Source of the DNA: DATCJA01 sp963814955
GTDB lineage: Bacteria; Acidobacteriota; Vicinamibacteria; Vicinamibacterales; UBA2999
NCBI GenBank assembly: GCA_963814955.1
Contig: CAWFEX010000015.1
Coordinates: 496,001-560,000 of the forward strand
DNA length: 64,000 nt
Reading direction: 5' to 3'
Shown: positions 54,033 to 62,576 of the stretch, piece by piece
How positions within the stretch are numbered: the stretch's first letter is position 1
How the letters are laid out: each line of letters opens with the position of its first letter
The notes under the pieces: generated by a model
Database searches by the model: none
What the model saw: only the letters and a program-made list of their open reading frames with translations
Told to the model about the DNA's origin: nothing
Translations under genes and position numbers: made by a program

Positions 54033-54289
54033 GACAACCGAAGCTGACTGGATTCGCGCCGGCAAGCGCCGTCGCTCAAGGGCGTGTGGTATCGCGGACG
54101 CTATCTCCACGACGGATCGATGACGTCGTTAGAGGAGATGTTCAATCCGGCGCGACTTGGTGACGACTTCGTGCCAAGTGGTTTCATCCCGCCGGTCAGA
54201 ACACGCACGCGGTGAAGGGACACGAATTCGGATTGCGGCTCAATCCAACCGAGAAGGGCGAGCTGCTCGCGTTTCTGCGCGGCCTGTAG
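54033..54289 (+). pseudogene. C-terminal remnant of a c-type cytochrome (MauG/di-haem-type) gene
   Basis: Fragments in shifting frames read LTTEADWIRAGKR, then PSLKGVWYRGRYLHDGSMTSLEEMF, then HAVKGHEFGLRLNPTEKGELLAFLRGL and TAG at 54287-54289. This order is that of the end of exported cytochrome proteins with the central few hundred residues deleted between GKR and PSLKG. At least one more frameshift occurs near 54190. With the two fragments to its left, this is the rest of one gene. Confidence 0.6.
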
Positions 54290-54449
54290 TCTGGGCGCGA
54301 CTTGGGTCGCCGTGATGCTGAACGACGATCATCGACATCACCCTATGTCGTCGGTTGTCGCGCAGGCCGTCTTTGCGTCAGGATGTTTGTCTTGACAAGA
54401 AACTCTCCAACGTGGGAAACACATCGTCTTGACGCAGCGTGGAGGAGCT

Positions 54450-54977
54450 ATGAACCGACGAATCAAGATAGGGCTTGCCTTGTCCGCCGTGTGCTTGCTG
54501 GTGACGATGCAGGTGTCCAGCCTCTATGGACAAGGGAACAGCGGGGGAAACAACGGGCAGAGCGAGGTACAACGTGGATTCGACATCGCGCCCGTGGAGC
54601 TCGACCTCGCAGGCAAGAATCGCAGCCTCGTCGGTTTGGGGAGCTACTACGTCAACGGCGTGAGCGACTGCGTCGGATGTCATACCGCGGACATGGGTGA
54701 GTATCTGGGCGGTGGAGACCAGTTTGGGCCGGTCTTCAGCCGCAATCTGACTCCGGACGCCGCGGGTCGTCCCGCGGGCCTGACGCTCGAACAATTCAAG
54801 GAAGTGCTGCAGTTCGGGACCGACTTCAAGGGCATCGACCCTCCGGGCCCGCTCATTGTGATGCCCTGGCCCTCATATCGGCATGGCACAGAGCGGTGGA
54901 TGGAAGCCGTGTACGAGTACCTCAGGGCGATTCCATGCGTCGAGGGCGGACCCGGCAATGACGCGCCCCGCTGCTAG
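54450..54977 (+). CDS. Exported single-haem c-type cytochrome-like protein
   Basis: A 175-residue protein from ATG 54450, which follows GGAGGAGCT. It has a signal peptide ending SSLYGQ near residue 29, one haem site CVGCH near 72 in YYVNGVSDCVGCHTAD, and a C-terminal WMEAVYEYLRAIPC helix. A Met ligand may come from VMPWPSYR. It probably worked with the broken cytochrome upstream. It overlaps the convergent glycolipid-binding pseudogene by four bases. Confidence 0.75.
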   Translation: MNRRIKIGLALSAVCLLVTMQVSSLYGQGNSGGNNGQSEVQRGFDIAPVELDLAGKNRSLVGLGSYYVNGVSDCVGCHTADMGEYLGGGDQFGPVFSRNLTPDAAGRPAGLTLEQFKEVLQFGTDFKGIDPPGPLIVMPWPSYRHGTERWMEAVYEYLRAIPCVEGGPGNDAPRC

Positions 54978-55325
54978 CCGGTTTTTTCGAGTTCCCACTG
55001 ACCCGGATAGTGCGTGACGAACCCGACCGGGTTCGTGTCGAGGATGAACGATCCCTTTCCGCTCTGGTAGCGGTACGTTGATTCCGACATTCGTTCGTAG
55101 GTCTGGTCGAGACGTTCCACGGTCACGTCTGGAAATCCCAGCTACGCGGCGCGCACCCGGATCCGTTCGTCCACAGCGAGCCTGACCGGCGAATCGGCAG
55201 CGGGTTCGTCGCCGGCGGGAAACTGCTGTCCCCTCCATGACTGCCCCTGCATCGCTTTCGGTCAGCAGCGCGGAGTCATGTCCTGCCTGATCGAATCGCC
55301 GCCAGAGAATTGCCGTTCGGCGCAT
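54974..55325 (-). pseudogene. Glycolipid-binding (PF06475-type) protein remnant
   Basis: The N-terminus MRRTAILWRRFDQAGHDSA...MEGTAVS and the C-terminus FPDVTVERLDQTYERMSEST...THYPGQWELEKTG both match the putative glycolipid-binding family. Between them only about 30 residues remain (PPATNPLPIRR, RLAVDERIRVRAA), where the family has about 110. There are frame changes and an in-frame TAG at the site of a conserved Trp (RVRAA-stop-LGFPD). This is a true pseudogene with a deletion. Confidence 0.7.
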
Positions 55326-55435
55326 CGGCAAGCCCCCCTGCCCCATCTTGTCCTGCTTCCACGGCCGGCGGCGCCTGCGCCCCGCCGGCGCCACGGCTTG
55401 CCGCCATCGACTCAAGCTCATCCGGCCGAGCGGCG

Positions 55436-55459
55436 ATATATCTTGACATCAAGATATAT
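55436..55459. promoter_or_regulatory. MarR-type operator over the marR-yceI promoter
   Basis: A perfect 24-bp dyad, ATATATCTTGA-CA-TCAAGATATAT. It contains a TTGACA -35 box at 55443-55448, with TATACT 19 bases on at 55468-55473. Binding would block the promoter. The TATCTTGAnnTCAAGATA type is a common MarR operator, so autorepression is likely. Confidence 0.7.
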
Positions 55460-55507
55460 GATATAGATATACTTTGTAATCAAGTTATGCAGAGGGTTGA
55501 CGGCCAC

Positions 55508-55975
55508 ATGACGCGAGCAACGGACAAGTCGGGCATCCATACGTGGCTCGTGCTCATGAAGGCGCATAAGGCTCTGACCCGGTACGCGCAGCGCAGCATC
55601 GAATCGCTGGACATGTGCCTGTCCGACTTCGCGATTCTCGAAGCGCTCCTCCACAAGGGACCTCAGCCGGTGAGCGAGCTGGGCCGCCGGATCGACCTTA
55701 CCAGCGGGTCGATGACCACCGCCATCGATCGGCTGGAAACACGCCGCCTCGTAATGAGGGCCGATCACGCAACCGACCGCCGAACGTGGGTGATCTGCCT
55801 GACGCCGGCAGGGGAAGCGCTGATCTCGAGGGTGTTTGCCAGCCACAAGGAAGCCATGGAGCGGGCGATGCGCGGGCTTTCGAAAACCGAGCGCGCAACA
55901 TTGACCGATTTGCTGAAGCGGCTCGGCGGGACCGCCGAGCAGGAACTCACACAGGAAGGAAGGAAGAAATCATGA
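55508..55975 (+). CDS. MarR-family transcriptional regulator
   Basis: A 155-residue winged-helix repressor with LTRYAQRSIESLDMCLSDFAILEALLHKGPQPVSELGRRIDLTSGSMTTAIDRLETRRLV covering the DNA-binding domain and a DHATDRRTW wing. The start at 55508 has AGAGGG upstream; an earlier in-frame ATG at 55487 lacks one. The single Cys near residue 37 could make it redox sensitive. It overlaps yceI by four bases. It probably represses the pair through the dyad at 55436-55459. Confidence 0.88.
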   Translation: MTRATDKSGIHTWLVLMKAHKALTRYAQRSIESLDMCLSDFAILEALLHKGPQPVSELGRRIDLTSGSMTTAIDRLETRRLVMRADHATDRRTWVICLTPAGEALISRVFASHKEAMERAMRGLSKTERATLTDLLKRLGGTAEQELTQEGRKKS

Positions 55976-56535
55976 CCCCTGTCCAAGTTGCCACGATAAC
56001 CGCACGTGCGTATGCCATCGACAAGGCACATTCCGACGTCACCTTCCAGGTGCGCCACCTGCTGACCAAGGTGCGCGGGCGGTTCTCGGACTTTGCGGGA
56101 ACCGTGCGGTTCGATGAGGAGCAACCAGAGCACTCGTCGGTGTCGCTGACGATCGATGCCACGACTGTCGACACGAACAACGCAGACCGCGATCGACACC
56201 TGCGCTCCGACGACTTCTTTGCCGTCGAGACCTATCCCGCGATCACGTTCACGAGCGCGCATGTCGTCAGAAGAAGCCCGGATACGTACAACGTCACGGG
56301 CACCCTTACGATTCGCGGCGTCGCCAGGGAGATCACGCTGCCAGTCACGTATTTGGGGACGGCCAAGGATCCGTGGGGTACATCGAGATCCGCATTCGAG
56401 GCAGGCATCACGATCAATCGGAAGGACTTCGGACTCTTGTGGAACGCGGCGCTCGAAACGGGTGGCGTTTTGGTTGGCGACGAGGTGCAGATCAGCGTGT
56501 CGATACAGGCGATCGCCGAACCCGATGGTCTGTGA
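55972..56535 (+). CDS. YceI-family polyisoprenoid-binding protein
   Basis: A 187-residue lipocalin-like beta-barrel protein: AYAIDKAHSDVTFQVRHLLTKVRGRF at the start, DRDRHLRSDDFFAVETYPAITF in the middle, and INRKDFGLLWNAALETGGVLVGDEVQI at the end. YceI proteins bind long isoprenoids such as quinones or amphiphiles. No signal peptide is present, so it acts in the cytoplasm. It is in an operon with the MarR regulator, a frequent pairing linked to quinone or acid stress. Confidence 0.9.
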   Translation: MTPVQVATITARAYAIDKAHSDVTFQVRHLLTKVRGRFSDFAGTVRFDEEQPEHSSVSLTIDATTVDTNNADRDRHLRSDDFFAVETYPAITFTSAHVVRRSPDTYNVTGTLTIRGVAREITLPVTYLGTAKDPWGTSRSAFEAGITINRKDFGLLWNAALETGGVLVGDEVQISVSIQAIAEPDGL

Positions 56536-56764
56536 AACGGGGCCGGGGGCCTTCCCGCCTTCGCCGAGGCTACAGCGGACCGCCGAAGCTTTGGCGGAGG
56601 CCACGGCAAGCGCGCAACGCGGCGATCGTCGGGGCGACAATCGGGATATGCCTCGCGGCTTACCTGATCATGGTGTCGTCACAGCCGCCTCCACCAGGCA
56701 GCTCGTTTGGGGAGCCGACGTGATCCAGCCCGCATCGCGATAACAGCCAGCGCGTTCGCGATGT

Positions 56765-56989
56765 TCAGCGATGAGACCGCCGACGAAGGATTGCATGAAC
56801 CGGCGCGAGCACTGCCGCCAGCAGCCCGAGGTGTTTGAACGCCACGGCGACCACAACCCCTGATGCCAGGGCCGCCGGTACACCTGCGCGCGGCAGCAGC
56901 ACGTATAAGACAATCGGGCCAGCGATCAGACCTGCGATTGCGGCGACCGAGGTCCAGCGGAACGACCGCTTCTGACCGTCTTCGCTCAC
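56765..56989 (-). CDS. Small two-helix membrane protein
   Basis: A 74-residue protein with two hydrophobic segments (VAAIAGLIAGPIVLYVLL and AALASGVVVAVAFKHLGLLAAVLA) and basic ends. The GTG start overlaps the stop of the upstream methyltransferase gene (GTGA), so the two are coupled. No function recognised. Confidence 0.55.
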   Translation of the reverse strand: MSEDGQKRSFRWTSVAAIAGLIAGPIVLYVLLPRAGVPAALASGVVVAVAFKHLGLLAAVLAPVHAILRRRSHR

Positions 56990-57646
56990 CGCCCGGTCCT
57001 CGAATCCGACGCCTGTGGATCGCGCGCGACTTCGGCCACCACGAACTGCAGCTCGCGAAACCCGACCGGTCCGCTGCGAACGATCCTGAGACCAGCGCGA
57101 GTGAACACGTCTTCCATGCCCTCAATGGACACATGACCATGCCGATGAAAGTGCGCCAGAAGGCCGCGCTTGGCCTGCGCCCTGCCGAAGTCAACGGCAA
57201 GCACGCGGCCGCCGGGCCTGAGCACGCGTCGAGTCTCAACTGCGCACTGTTCTCGCGTCTTCCGCGGGAGATGGTGCAGCATCAACGTACCTGAGTACGA
57301 TGTCGAAGCGGGCGTCGGGAAACGGGAGCCGCTCGGCAGCGGCCACGTGAAACACAGCCCGAACGCCCGCTTTCGACGCCTTCCGCGTCGCCCGCGTGAT
57401 CATCGGCCGAGACGCATCGATGCCGTGCACGGCGCCGGTCGGACCCACGTGCCTCGTTGCCGCGATTGCCAACGTACCTGTTCCACACCCGATGTCCAGA
57501 ACGGATTCGCCTGGCTTGAGCGCCGCCAATGCCAGGAGGCGCTCGCGAAACGCACCCTCCCTTCCACGGGTGAGCAGCCATGCGAGAAAGTCGTAACGAG
57601 CGGCCCAATGGATGACCAGGCCGTTGGTACGCAGCCCCTCACTCAT
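56986..57646 (-). pseudogene. Class I SAM-dependent methyltransferase, one frameshift
   Basis: Starts MSEGLRTNGLVIHWAARYDF near 57646, with the SAM site VLDIGCGTGTLAI and IDASRPM. The frame breaks after ARFDIVL; removing one G of the GG at 57290-57291 gives IVLSTLMLHHLPRKTREQ, the normal motif, leading into RRVLRPGGRVLAVDFGR and a family-type end. Corrected size is about 219 residues. It resembles UbiE/demethylmenaquinone-type enzymes, but the substrate is not known. It shares its operon with the small membrane protein. Confidence 0.78.
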
Positions 57647-57777
57647 TTCGTTTGCCTCGGTGGCGTCCTTCCCATTGGCACAGTGCGACAGCACAATCGC
57701 GCCGTGCTGTGCGCGTTACGTTCCCAGCATAGACTTGGAGGCGGCGGGATTGAAGAACAGCGACGATGCACTGTGCG

Positions 57778-57810
57778 ATAACGAACAAACATGGTCTTGG
57801 TGTTCGTTAT
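57778..57810. promoter_or_regulatory. Inverted repeat, likely TetR operator
   Basis: ATAACGAACA and TGTTCGTTAT form a perfect 10-bp inverted repeat across 13 bases, 24 bases before the tetR GTG. It lies between tetR and the divergent methyltransferase gene and could regulate both. Confidence 0.55.
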
Positions 57811-57833
57811 GGGTCCGCAGAGGAGCGCCACTT

Positions 57834-58412
57834 GTGGTCCGAGAACACCTGAAGGATCGGCGGGTCCAGAAGACCGAGCGGCTGCTGCGCGAAGCGCTCG
57901 GGTCACTCATCCACGAAAAGAATTACCACTCAATTGTCGTCAGGGAAATCCTCGAGCGCGCCAATGTCGGGCGGTCGGCCTTCTACGCGCACTTTTCCGA
58001 CAAGGGCGCGCTGCTTGCAAACAGCATCCGGCAACTCCTGAGCGAGCGGCCTCCGCGCCCGCTGTCGGCCTCGGCCAGCAGGTTCGGCCACACACTGGGG
58101 TTCAGTTATCCCGTCTTCGAGCACATCGATCAATTTCGGCATAGTTCGACCGCGATGATGGGCAGGAAAACCCGCGCCATCGTTCATCATCATCTTCGAC
58201 GGGTGCTGATTGAAAATGTGACCGAAGCCATTCGAGCCGCGACGCCGATCGCCCTTCGTGTGCCGCCCGATGTTCTGGCTGATTACGTCGTGTCCACGTT
58301 CATTCTGGTGCTCAACTGGTGGGTAGACAGCAGGAGTACGCTGTCGCCGCGCGAGGTGGACGACATTTTTCTTTCAATGGTTCTCCCCACTCTTACAGCA
58401 ACCCACGGCTGA
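57834..58412 (+). CDS. TetR-family transcriptional regulator
   Basis: A 192-residue repressor with the TetR helix-turn-helix (TERLLREALGSLIHEKNYHSIVVREILERANVGRSAFYAHFSDKGALL) at residues 11-58 and a ligand-binding C-terminal domain with LADYVVSTFILVLNWWVD. The GTG start has GAGGAG upstream. An inverted repeat just upstream is a good autoregulatory operator. Target genes probably include the divergent methyltransferase. Confidence 0.87.
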   Translation: MVREHLKDRRVQKTERLLREALGSLIHEKNYHSIVVREILERANVGRSAFYAHFSDKGALLANSIRQLLSERPPRPLSASASRFGHTLGFSYPVFEHIDQFRHSSTAMMGRKTRAIVHHHLRRVLIENVTEAIRAATPIALRVPPDVLADYVVSTFILVLNWWVDSRSTLSPREVDDIFLSMVLPTLTATHG

Positions 58413-58466
58413 CGGTGATCGTGCGTTCTTCGTGCTCGGTGAATCTGTCTATGTGAACGCTCCCGC

Positions 58467-58757
58467 TTACGCGGACACGAACGTGTGCGCCTGATAGATC
58501 TCGGGCTCGCCCTCGATCCCGACCGACCTCAGAATCGGGATCAGCTTCTCTCCAAACCGGCGGAACGCATCCTCGGATTCCCACACGTCGACCACGCGGA
58601 ACCCGTTTGGTCCCTGTCCGGCCGCGTGGACCACCAACCCTGGCACCGGCCAGTCGGCCGGCGACGCCAGCGGCTTGCCGCCGGTGATTCGTCGCACCGA
58701 CTCTTGGTACTTCTGTTGCGTGAACTGTGGGCCGTGAAAAACAACAATGATCGGCAT
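58467..58757 (-). CDS. Small ABM-like (dimeric alpha-beta barrel) protein
   Basis: A 96-residue protein, MPIIVVFHGPQFTQQKYQESVRRI at the start, then GFRVVDVWESEDAFRRFGEKLIPIL, the usual pattern of small antibiotic-biosynthesis-monooxygenase-like proteins. Catalytic function is unknown. It is a single gene, convergent with tetR. Confidence 0.65.
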   Translation of the reverse strand: MPIIVVFHGPQFTQQKYQESVRRITGGKPLASPADWPVPGLVVHAAGQGPNGFRVVDVWESEDAFRRFGEKLIPILRSVGIEGEPEIYQAHTFVSA

Positions 58758-58850
58758 GGTTCCCCCGCGTCTTCACCTCGTTGACGTTACGCTCAAACAG
58801 CAATTCTATTCCGCTTTGTCCGCGGGACAAGGAAGGCAGACCGCTGCGCG

Positions 58851-60419
58851 TCAGCGGCCGCGAGCCGCGGACGCGATGAGAGATTCGACGACGTCGGGCT
58901 CGGCGGGTTTGGTGACATGGCGATCGAAGCCGGCCGCATGCGCCCGCCGTTTGTCCTCATCCTGCCCCCAGCCGGTGAGCGCGACGAGTAGAACTCGCGT
59001 CCCGAGCTCGGCGCGAATGTGGCGGGCCGCTTCGTAGCCGTCCATTCGCGGCATGCCGATGTCGAGCAGCGCGACCTGCGGATTGAACTCGCGCGCAATC
59101 GCCACTGCCTCCATTCCATCGCCCGCCACCCGCACGTCGTGGCCCATGCACTCGATCATGATCCGCATCATTTCTGCGGCATCCGGGATGTCTTCTGCCA
59201 CGAGCACCCGGCAACGTGTCGCTTCCAGCCGGCTTCGACTGACAATCGGGATTTGTTCATCGACGGCTGTGAGCGGAAGGCGGACAAAGAAGGTTGTGCC
59301 TGTGCCAGCGCCGGCGCTGCGAACGTCAATCCGTCCGTCGTGAAGCTCGATGAGGCGCTTGGCCAGCGTCAAACCGATGCCGAGGCCGCTCCGCAGATGG
59401 TTGACGCCAGTTTCGACCTGCATGAACATGTCGAAAATACGCGGAAGCAGCGCGGGCTGGATGCCGATGCCGTTATCGCTGACCGTGACGAGCGCCTCAT
59501 TCGCGTCCGACGACGCCGACACCGAAATCCGGCCTCCGCGATCGGTGTACTTCACCGCGTTGTTCAGCAGGTTGGCAAAAGCCTGCGCCAGCCGGGTGAA
59601 ATCCGCATGGACCCACAAAGGCGTCTGCGGGAGGTCGACGGCGATCACGTGACCGGCGGCGTCACTCAGCGGTTCGGTCGTTTCGACCGCGCTATGCATC
59701 ACGGTACGTAGATCGATGCGATCCCGCCGCAGCTCGATTCTGTTCCGCGTGATGCGTGACACATCGAGCAGGTCGTCGGTCAACCTAACAAGCTGTTGAA
59801 GCTGGCGCTCCATGATCGACAGGGCCCGTTCGTTCAGCTGCGCGTCGTGGCCGGCACGCCGCATCACCTCGAGCGCATTGCGAATGGGCGCGAGCGGATT
59901 GCGCAGCTCGTGCGATAGCGTGGCGAGAAACTCGTCTTTGCGGCGATCCGCTTCGCGCAACATGTCCTCAATCTGCCTTCGTTCGGTCATGTCGACGCAG
60001 ACGCTGACGCAGCCGCACACGTTGCCGTGTCGATCGTAGAGCGGCTCCACGTCGTTCTGCACGTAAAGCACCGATCCGTCAGGGCGCACGATCTCGATGT
60101 CATTCGCCAGATGCGTCCGGTGAGCGATGGCATATTGCATCGGCAGCTCGCTCGTCGGAATGTCGCGTCCGTCTCGCTGGATTCGGTAAAGAGGCCGTCC
60201 GCCGCGATCCAATGCCAGCGAGATATTGGCATCCGGCGGGACATGCAGCAGACGCGCCAGCGCGTGATTTGCGGAAATGAACCGGCACTCGGCGTCGTGG
60301 GCGACCGCGATCGGTACCGGCGCGCGCGCCACGAGATCCGACAGCCCACGGAGACGCGCCCGCAGTTCGTCAGCGGTGGCGTCGTCCGGCGGCTCGAATA
60401 TCAGGGCGAGGCTGGACAT
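58851..60419 (-). CDS. Soluble hybrid histidine kinase (PAS, HisKA, HATPase, receiver)
   Basis: A 522-residue cytoplasmic sensor. One PAS domain (about 25-150) ends with VSVCVDMTERRQIEDML. HisKA has FLATLSHELRNPLAPIRNALEVM near 170, the ATPase domain DNGIGI and SGLGIGLTLAKRLIELHDG, and the C-terminal receiver VALLDIGMPRMDGYEAA with its phospho-Asp near 450. No membrane segment is present. It lies far from any partner regulator. The likely signal (redox, light or small molecule) cannot be told. Confidence 0.92.
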   Translation of the reverse strand: MSSLALIFEPPDDATADELRARLRGLSDLVARAPVPIAVAHDAECRFISANHALARLLHVPPDANISLALDRGGRPLYRIQRDGRDIPTSELPMQYAIAHRTHLANDIEIVRPDGSVLYVQNDVEPLYDRHGNVCGCVSVCVDMTERRQIEDMLREADRRKDEFLATLSHELRNPLAPIRNALEVMRRAGHDAQLNERALSIMERQLQQLVRLTDDLLDVSRITRNRIELRRDRIDLRTVMHSAVETTEPLSDAAGHVIAVDLPQTPLWVHADFTRLAQAFANLLNNAVKYTDRGGRISVSASSDANEALVTVSDNGIGIQPALLPRIFDMFMQVETGVNHLRSGLGIGLTLAKRLIELHDGRIDVRSAGAGTGTTFFVRLPLTAVDEQIPIVSRSRLEATRCRVLVAEDIPDAAEMMRIMIECMGHDVRVAGDGMEAVAIAREFNPQVALLDIGMPRMDGYEAARHIRAELGTRVLLVALTGWGQDEDKRRAHAAGFDRHVTKPAEPDVVESLIASAARGR

Positions 60420-60495
60420 CGATCCCGTGAAAAGCGGGTAAGTATTATCCGTCAGGTGCGAGCCCGCTTTGTCCGCAGGGCACGTGACGGACCGG

Positions 60496-60693
60496 CTATT
60501 CCCGCACCGGGCCGTCGCCGCCTTCGTCGCTCTTGTCTGGGAGCACGTGCGCCAGCTTCGGCTGATTCATCCGGTGCATGAGCTCGCGGATTTCTTCAGG
60601 GCGCATGGGCGCGCCAACGAGCACGCCGAATTGCAACGCGGAACACACGAGTAATGCCCGCCAACGTTGCTTTAAGAACGCCTTCAGCGACAC
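60496..60693 (-). CDS. Small single-pass membrane protein
   Basis: A 65-residue protein from GTG 60693, with GGAGG nine bases before it. One hydrophobic segment (ALLVCSALQFGVLVGAPM) is followed by RPEEIRELMHRMNQPKLAHVLPDKSDEGGD. The MRPEEIRELMHRMNQP helix is typical of a short acidobacterial family. Function unknown. Confidence 0.6.
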   Translation of the reverse strand: MSLKAFLKQRWRALLVCSALQFGVLVGAPMRPEEIRELMHRMNQPKLAHVLPDKSDEGGDGPVRE

Positions 60694-60772
60694 GGAGACC
60701 TCCAGTCCTTACCGTCAAGGAAACAGACGCGTGCCGTGAGCACACGGCAGGCGGCGGCTTCATACGACGAGT

Positions 60773-60997
60773 TCAGACGACTGGAGGCGCGCGCGAAGGA
60801 GCGAGTGAGAGAAGAGCGAGAGGCTGCTCGTCGCAGCGATCGGCGCAGATAGGAACGACGACAACGGACGGGCCGGGGACGACAACCCATGCCGGCGACA
60901 GAATCGCGTAGTCCAGACCAGATGCGCCCGGAAGGAGCGCGGCGAACGCCGCTAGCGCGACGCAGACGATGATGATGGGGGCACCAGGCCGTGGCAT
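60773..60997 (-). CDS. Small exported or membrane protein
   Basis: About 74 residues from ATG 60997: a hydrophobic stretch (IIIVCVALAAFAALLPG), then a second hydrophobic stretch (SPAWVVVPGPSVVVVPI) and two cysteines in CADRC. The start is not well supported by a ribosome site. The space 60998-61218 holds no other clear gene. Confidence 0.35.
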   Translation of the reverse strand: MPRPGAPIIIVCVALAAFAALLPGASGLDYAILSPAWVVVPGPSVVVVPICADRCDEQPLALLSLAPSRAPPVV

Positions 60998-61218
60998 CAG
61001 CGAGCTCACTCTATTGTAGACATGGCAGCCACTTCGCCTTGACAGGTCGCTCGCGCGGCGGTCGGCGAATTGCCTTGTGATCACATGTCCTTCACTGTAC
61101 GGTGGTGATGGTTCTTTCCCGTCTTCTGCTTTCCTGAGCACTGCTCTTCCAGCCGGGTTGACGCGCGACGCCGGTCCAGTCCCTCACCAAAGCTTTGAAT
61201 GCCCGATTAGGAGGGCCC

Positions 61219-61458
61219 GTGTCGATTGTTTCAACGATCGGTCCAACTGCCGACCTCGTCCGCCGTATCCGCGGCGAGTATCTCGAAATGCCTGGCCTTC
61301 GGGTCACGGCGCGCCAGGCCCAGCGCCTGTTTGGCCTCGACGGCATCACATGCGACGAGGTGCTCGCTCACCTGCTGCAGAGCGGATTCCTGTCGTACAC
61401 GGTGGATAGAATGTTCAAGCTGACACAGCCGGGCGATCAGGTCGCACCGGCGCGTTAG
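61219..61458 (+). CDS. Small winged-helix-like protein
   Basis: A 79-residue protein from GTG 61219, with GGAGG six bases upstream. The sequence IRGEYLEMPGLRVTARQAQRLFGLDGITCDEVLAHLLQSGFLSYT looks like a compact helix-turn-helix with a short wing. Relatives are common short proteins in Acidobacteriota. It might bind DNA, but no partner is visible. Confidence 0.6.
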   Translation: MSIVSTIGPTADLVRRIRGEYLEMPGLRVTARQAQRLFGLDGITCDEVLAHLLQSGFLSYTVDRMFKLTQPGDQVAPAR

Positions 61459-61527
61459 CAAGGCGGCAAACCTGTGTTCCGTTCTGCACAGCGGTGGCAC
61501 GTCTCATTGGGATACGCTCCCCAGACG

Positions 61528-62226
61528 ATGATCAGAATGCGCTTCGTCGCGGTGTCCACCTGCGCCGCCTTCGTGTTGTGTTCGCATTCAGCGGCTGCGC
61601 AGGATCTCTCCCGCTATCGCGATATGGCGTTTGGAAGCAGCGTGTCTTCGGTAGTCGCCATGACCAGGGCCAATCCGCGTGCGGTGAAAGTCGTCCACCA
61701 GCGGCCTGCCCTGATCCAGGAGCTCGCCTGGAGGCCGCAGTACGCCTTGGGCCGTCCCGTCGGGCGAGTCGAGGCCGTGCAGGAAGTCACGTTCCGTTTT
61801 CACGACGATCAGCTCTTCAGCGTTACCGTCGTGTACGACCCGCGCCTCGTCGAAGGGCTGACCAGCATGGACATTATCGACGCGGTGTCGGCCATGTACG
61901 GACCCGCGACGGTGACCCCCGCCGCCTCAAAGGGTCGCACCTTACCGCCGCTTGGAACGATCAACGACAGCATGGCGATCGCGCGCTGGCAGAGCACCGA
62001 CCACGAGTTCACGTTGATGCGTGACGTTTATCCGGCGACGTTCCGGCTCATCGGCGTGTCCAGGCGACTGGAGGCGGTGGCGCGAACCGCGGAAACCGAA
62101 GCGATGCGCTTGGACAAGGAAGAAGCGCCGCGGCGTGAGGCGGAACGTGTCGTGGCGGACGCCGAGCGCAAGCGAGCAGCCGAGGACAAGACGCGTACGA
62201 CCAACAAGGGCGAATTCCGCCCGTGA
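61528..62226 (+). CDS. Exported protein of unknown function
   Basis: A 232-residue protein with a signal peptide ending SAAAQ near 25, followed by DLSRYRDMAFGSSVSSVV, a sequence type often found in proteins with SmpA-like or DUF periplasmic domains, and a C-terminal charged helix (EAPRREAERVVADAERKRAAEDK). No enzyme motif is seen. The small gene at 62235 follows closely. Confidence 0.6.
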   Translation: MIRMRFVAVSTCAAFVLCSHSAAAQDLSRYRDMAFGSSVSSVVAMTRANPRAVKVVHQRPALIQELAWRPQYALGRPVGRVEAVQEVTFRFHDDQLFSVTVVYDPRLVEGLTSMDIIDAVSAMYGPATVTPAASKGRTLPPLGTINDSMAIARWQSTDHEFTLMRDVYPATFRLIGVSRRLEAVARTAETEAMRLDKEEAPRREAERVVADAERKRAAEDKTRTTNKGEFRP

Positions 62227-62234
62227 GGAATGAT

Positions 62235-62414
62235 ATGGCTATCGATCGCAACGACCGCGATGAGCGCGAGGCGCGCCTCAACGCGATGATTGAGGAGTTT
62301 CGGGCGGCGCAACAGCGCCGGCTCGTCAAGCGAGGAATCGCCCTGTGGAACCGCGCCGAGGCCGCTCAGGCGATGGCGTGTCTCGAACCTCCGCCTCCCG
62401 AGAAGGTTCACTAG
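62235..62414 (+). CDS. Small charged protein
   Basis: A 59-residue protein starting at ATG 62235, with GAGGA upstream. It is mainly one amphipathic helix (RDEREARLNAMIEEFRAAQQRRLVKRGIALWNR). It lies in the same direction, nine bases after the exported-protein gene. Function unknown. Confidence 0.5.
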   Translation: MAIDRNDRDEREARLNAMIEEFRAAQQRRLVKRGIALWNRAEAAQAMACLEPPPPEKVH

Positions 62415-62576
62415 GGGGCCCAAACCCCATCCTTGACCTGGCTCCGACACAGCGACAAAGGATGACGATCAGCAACGCACAGAACGGCCACCGCGACCAT
62501 CTTAGGATCAAATAGACGGTCGGCCGGCCTGGGACACAGTGACGCAGCACCAGGTACGCCAGATGAGCACGAGGTC

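Noticed and set aside
56560..56723. Possible tiny membrane protein (IVGATIGICLAAYLIMVSSQ)
   Set aside because: The hydrophobic stretch is real but no start codon or ribosome site precedes it in frame, and a decayed CCGCC...GGCGG hairpin overlaps.
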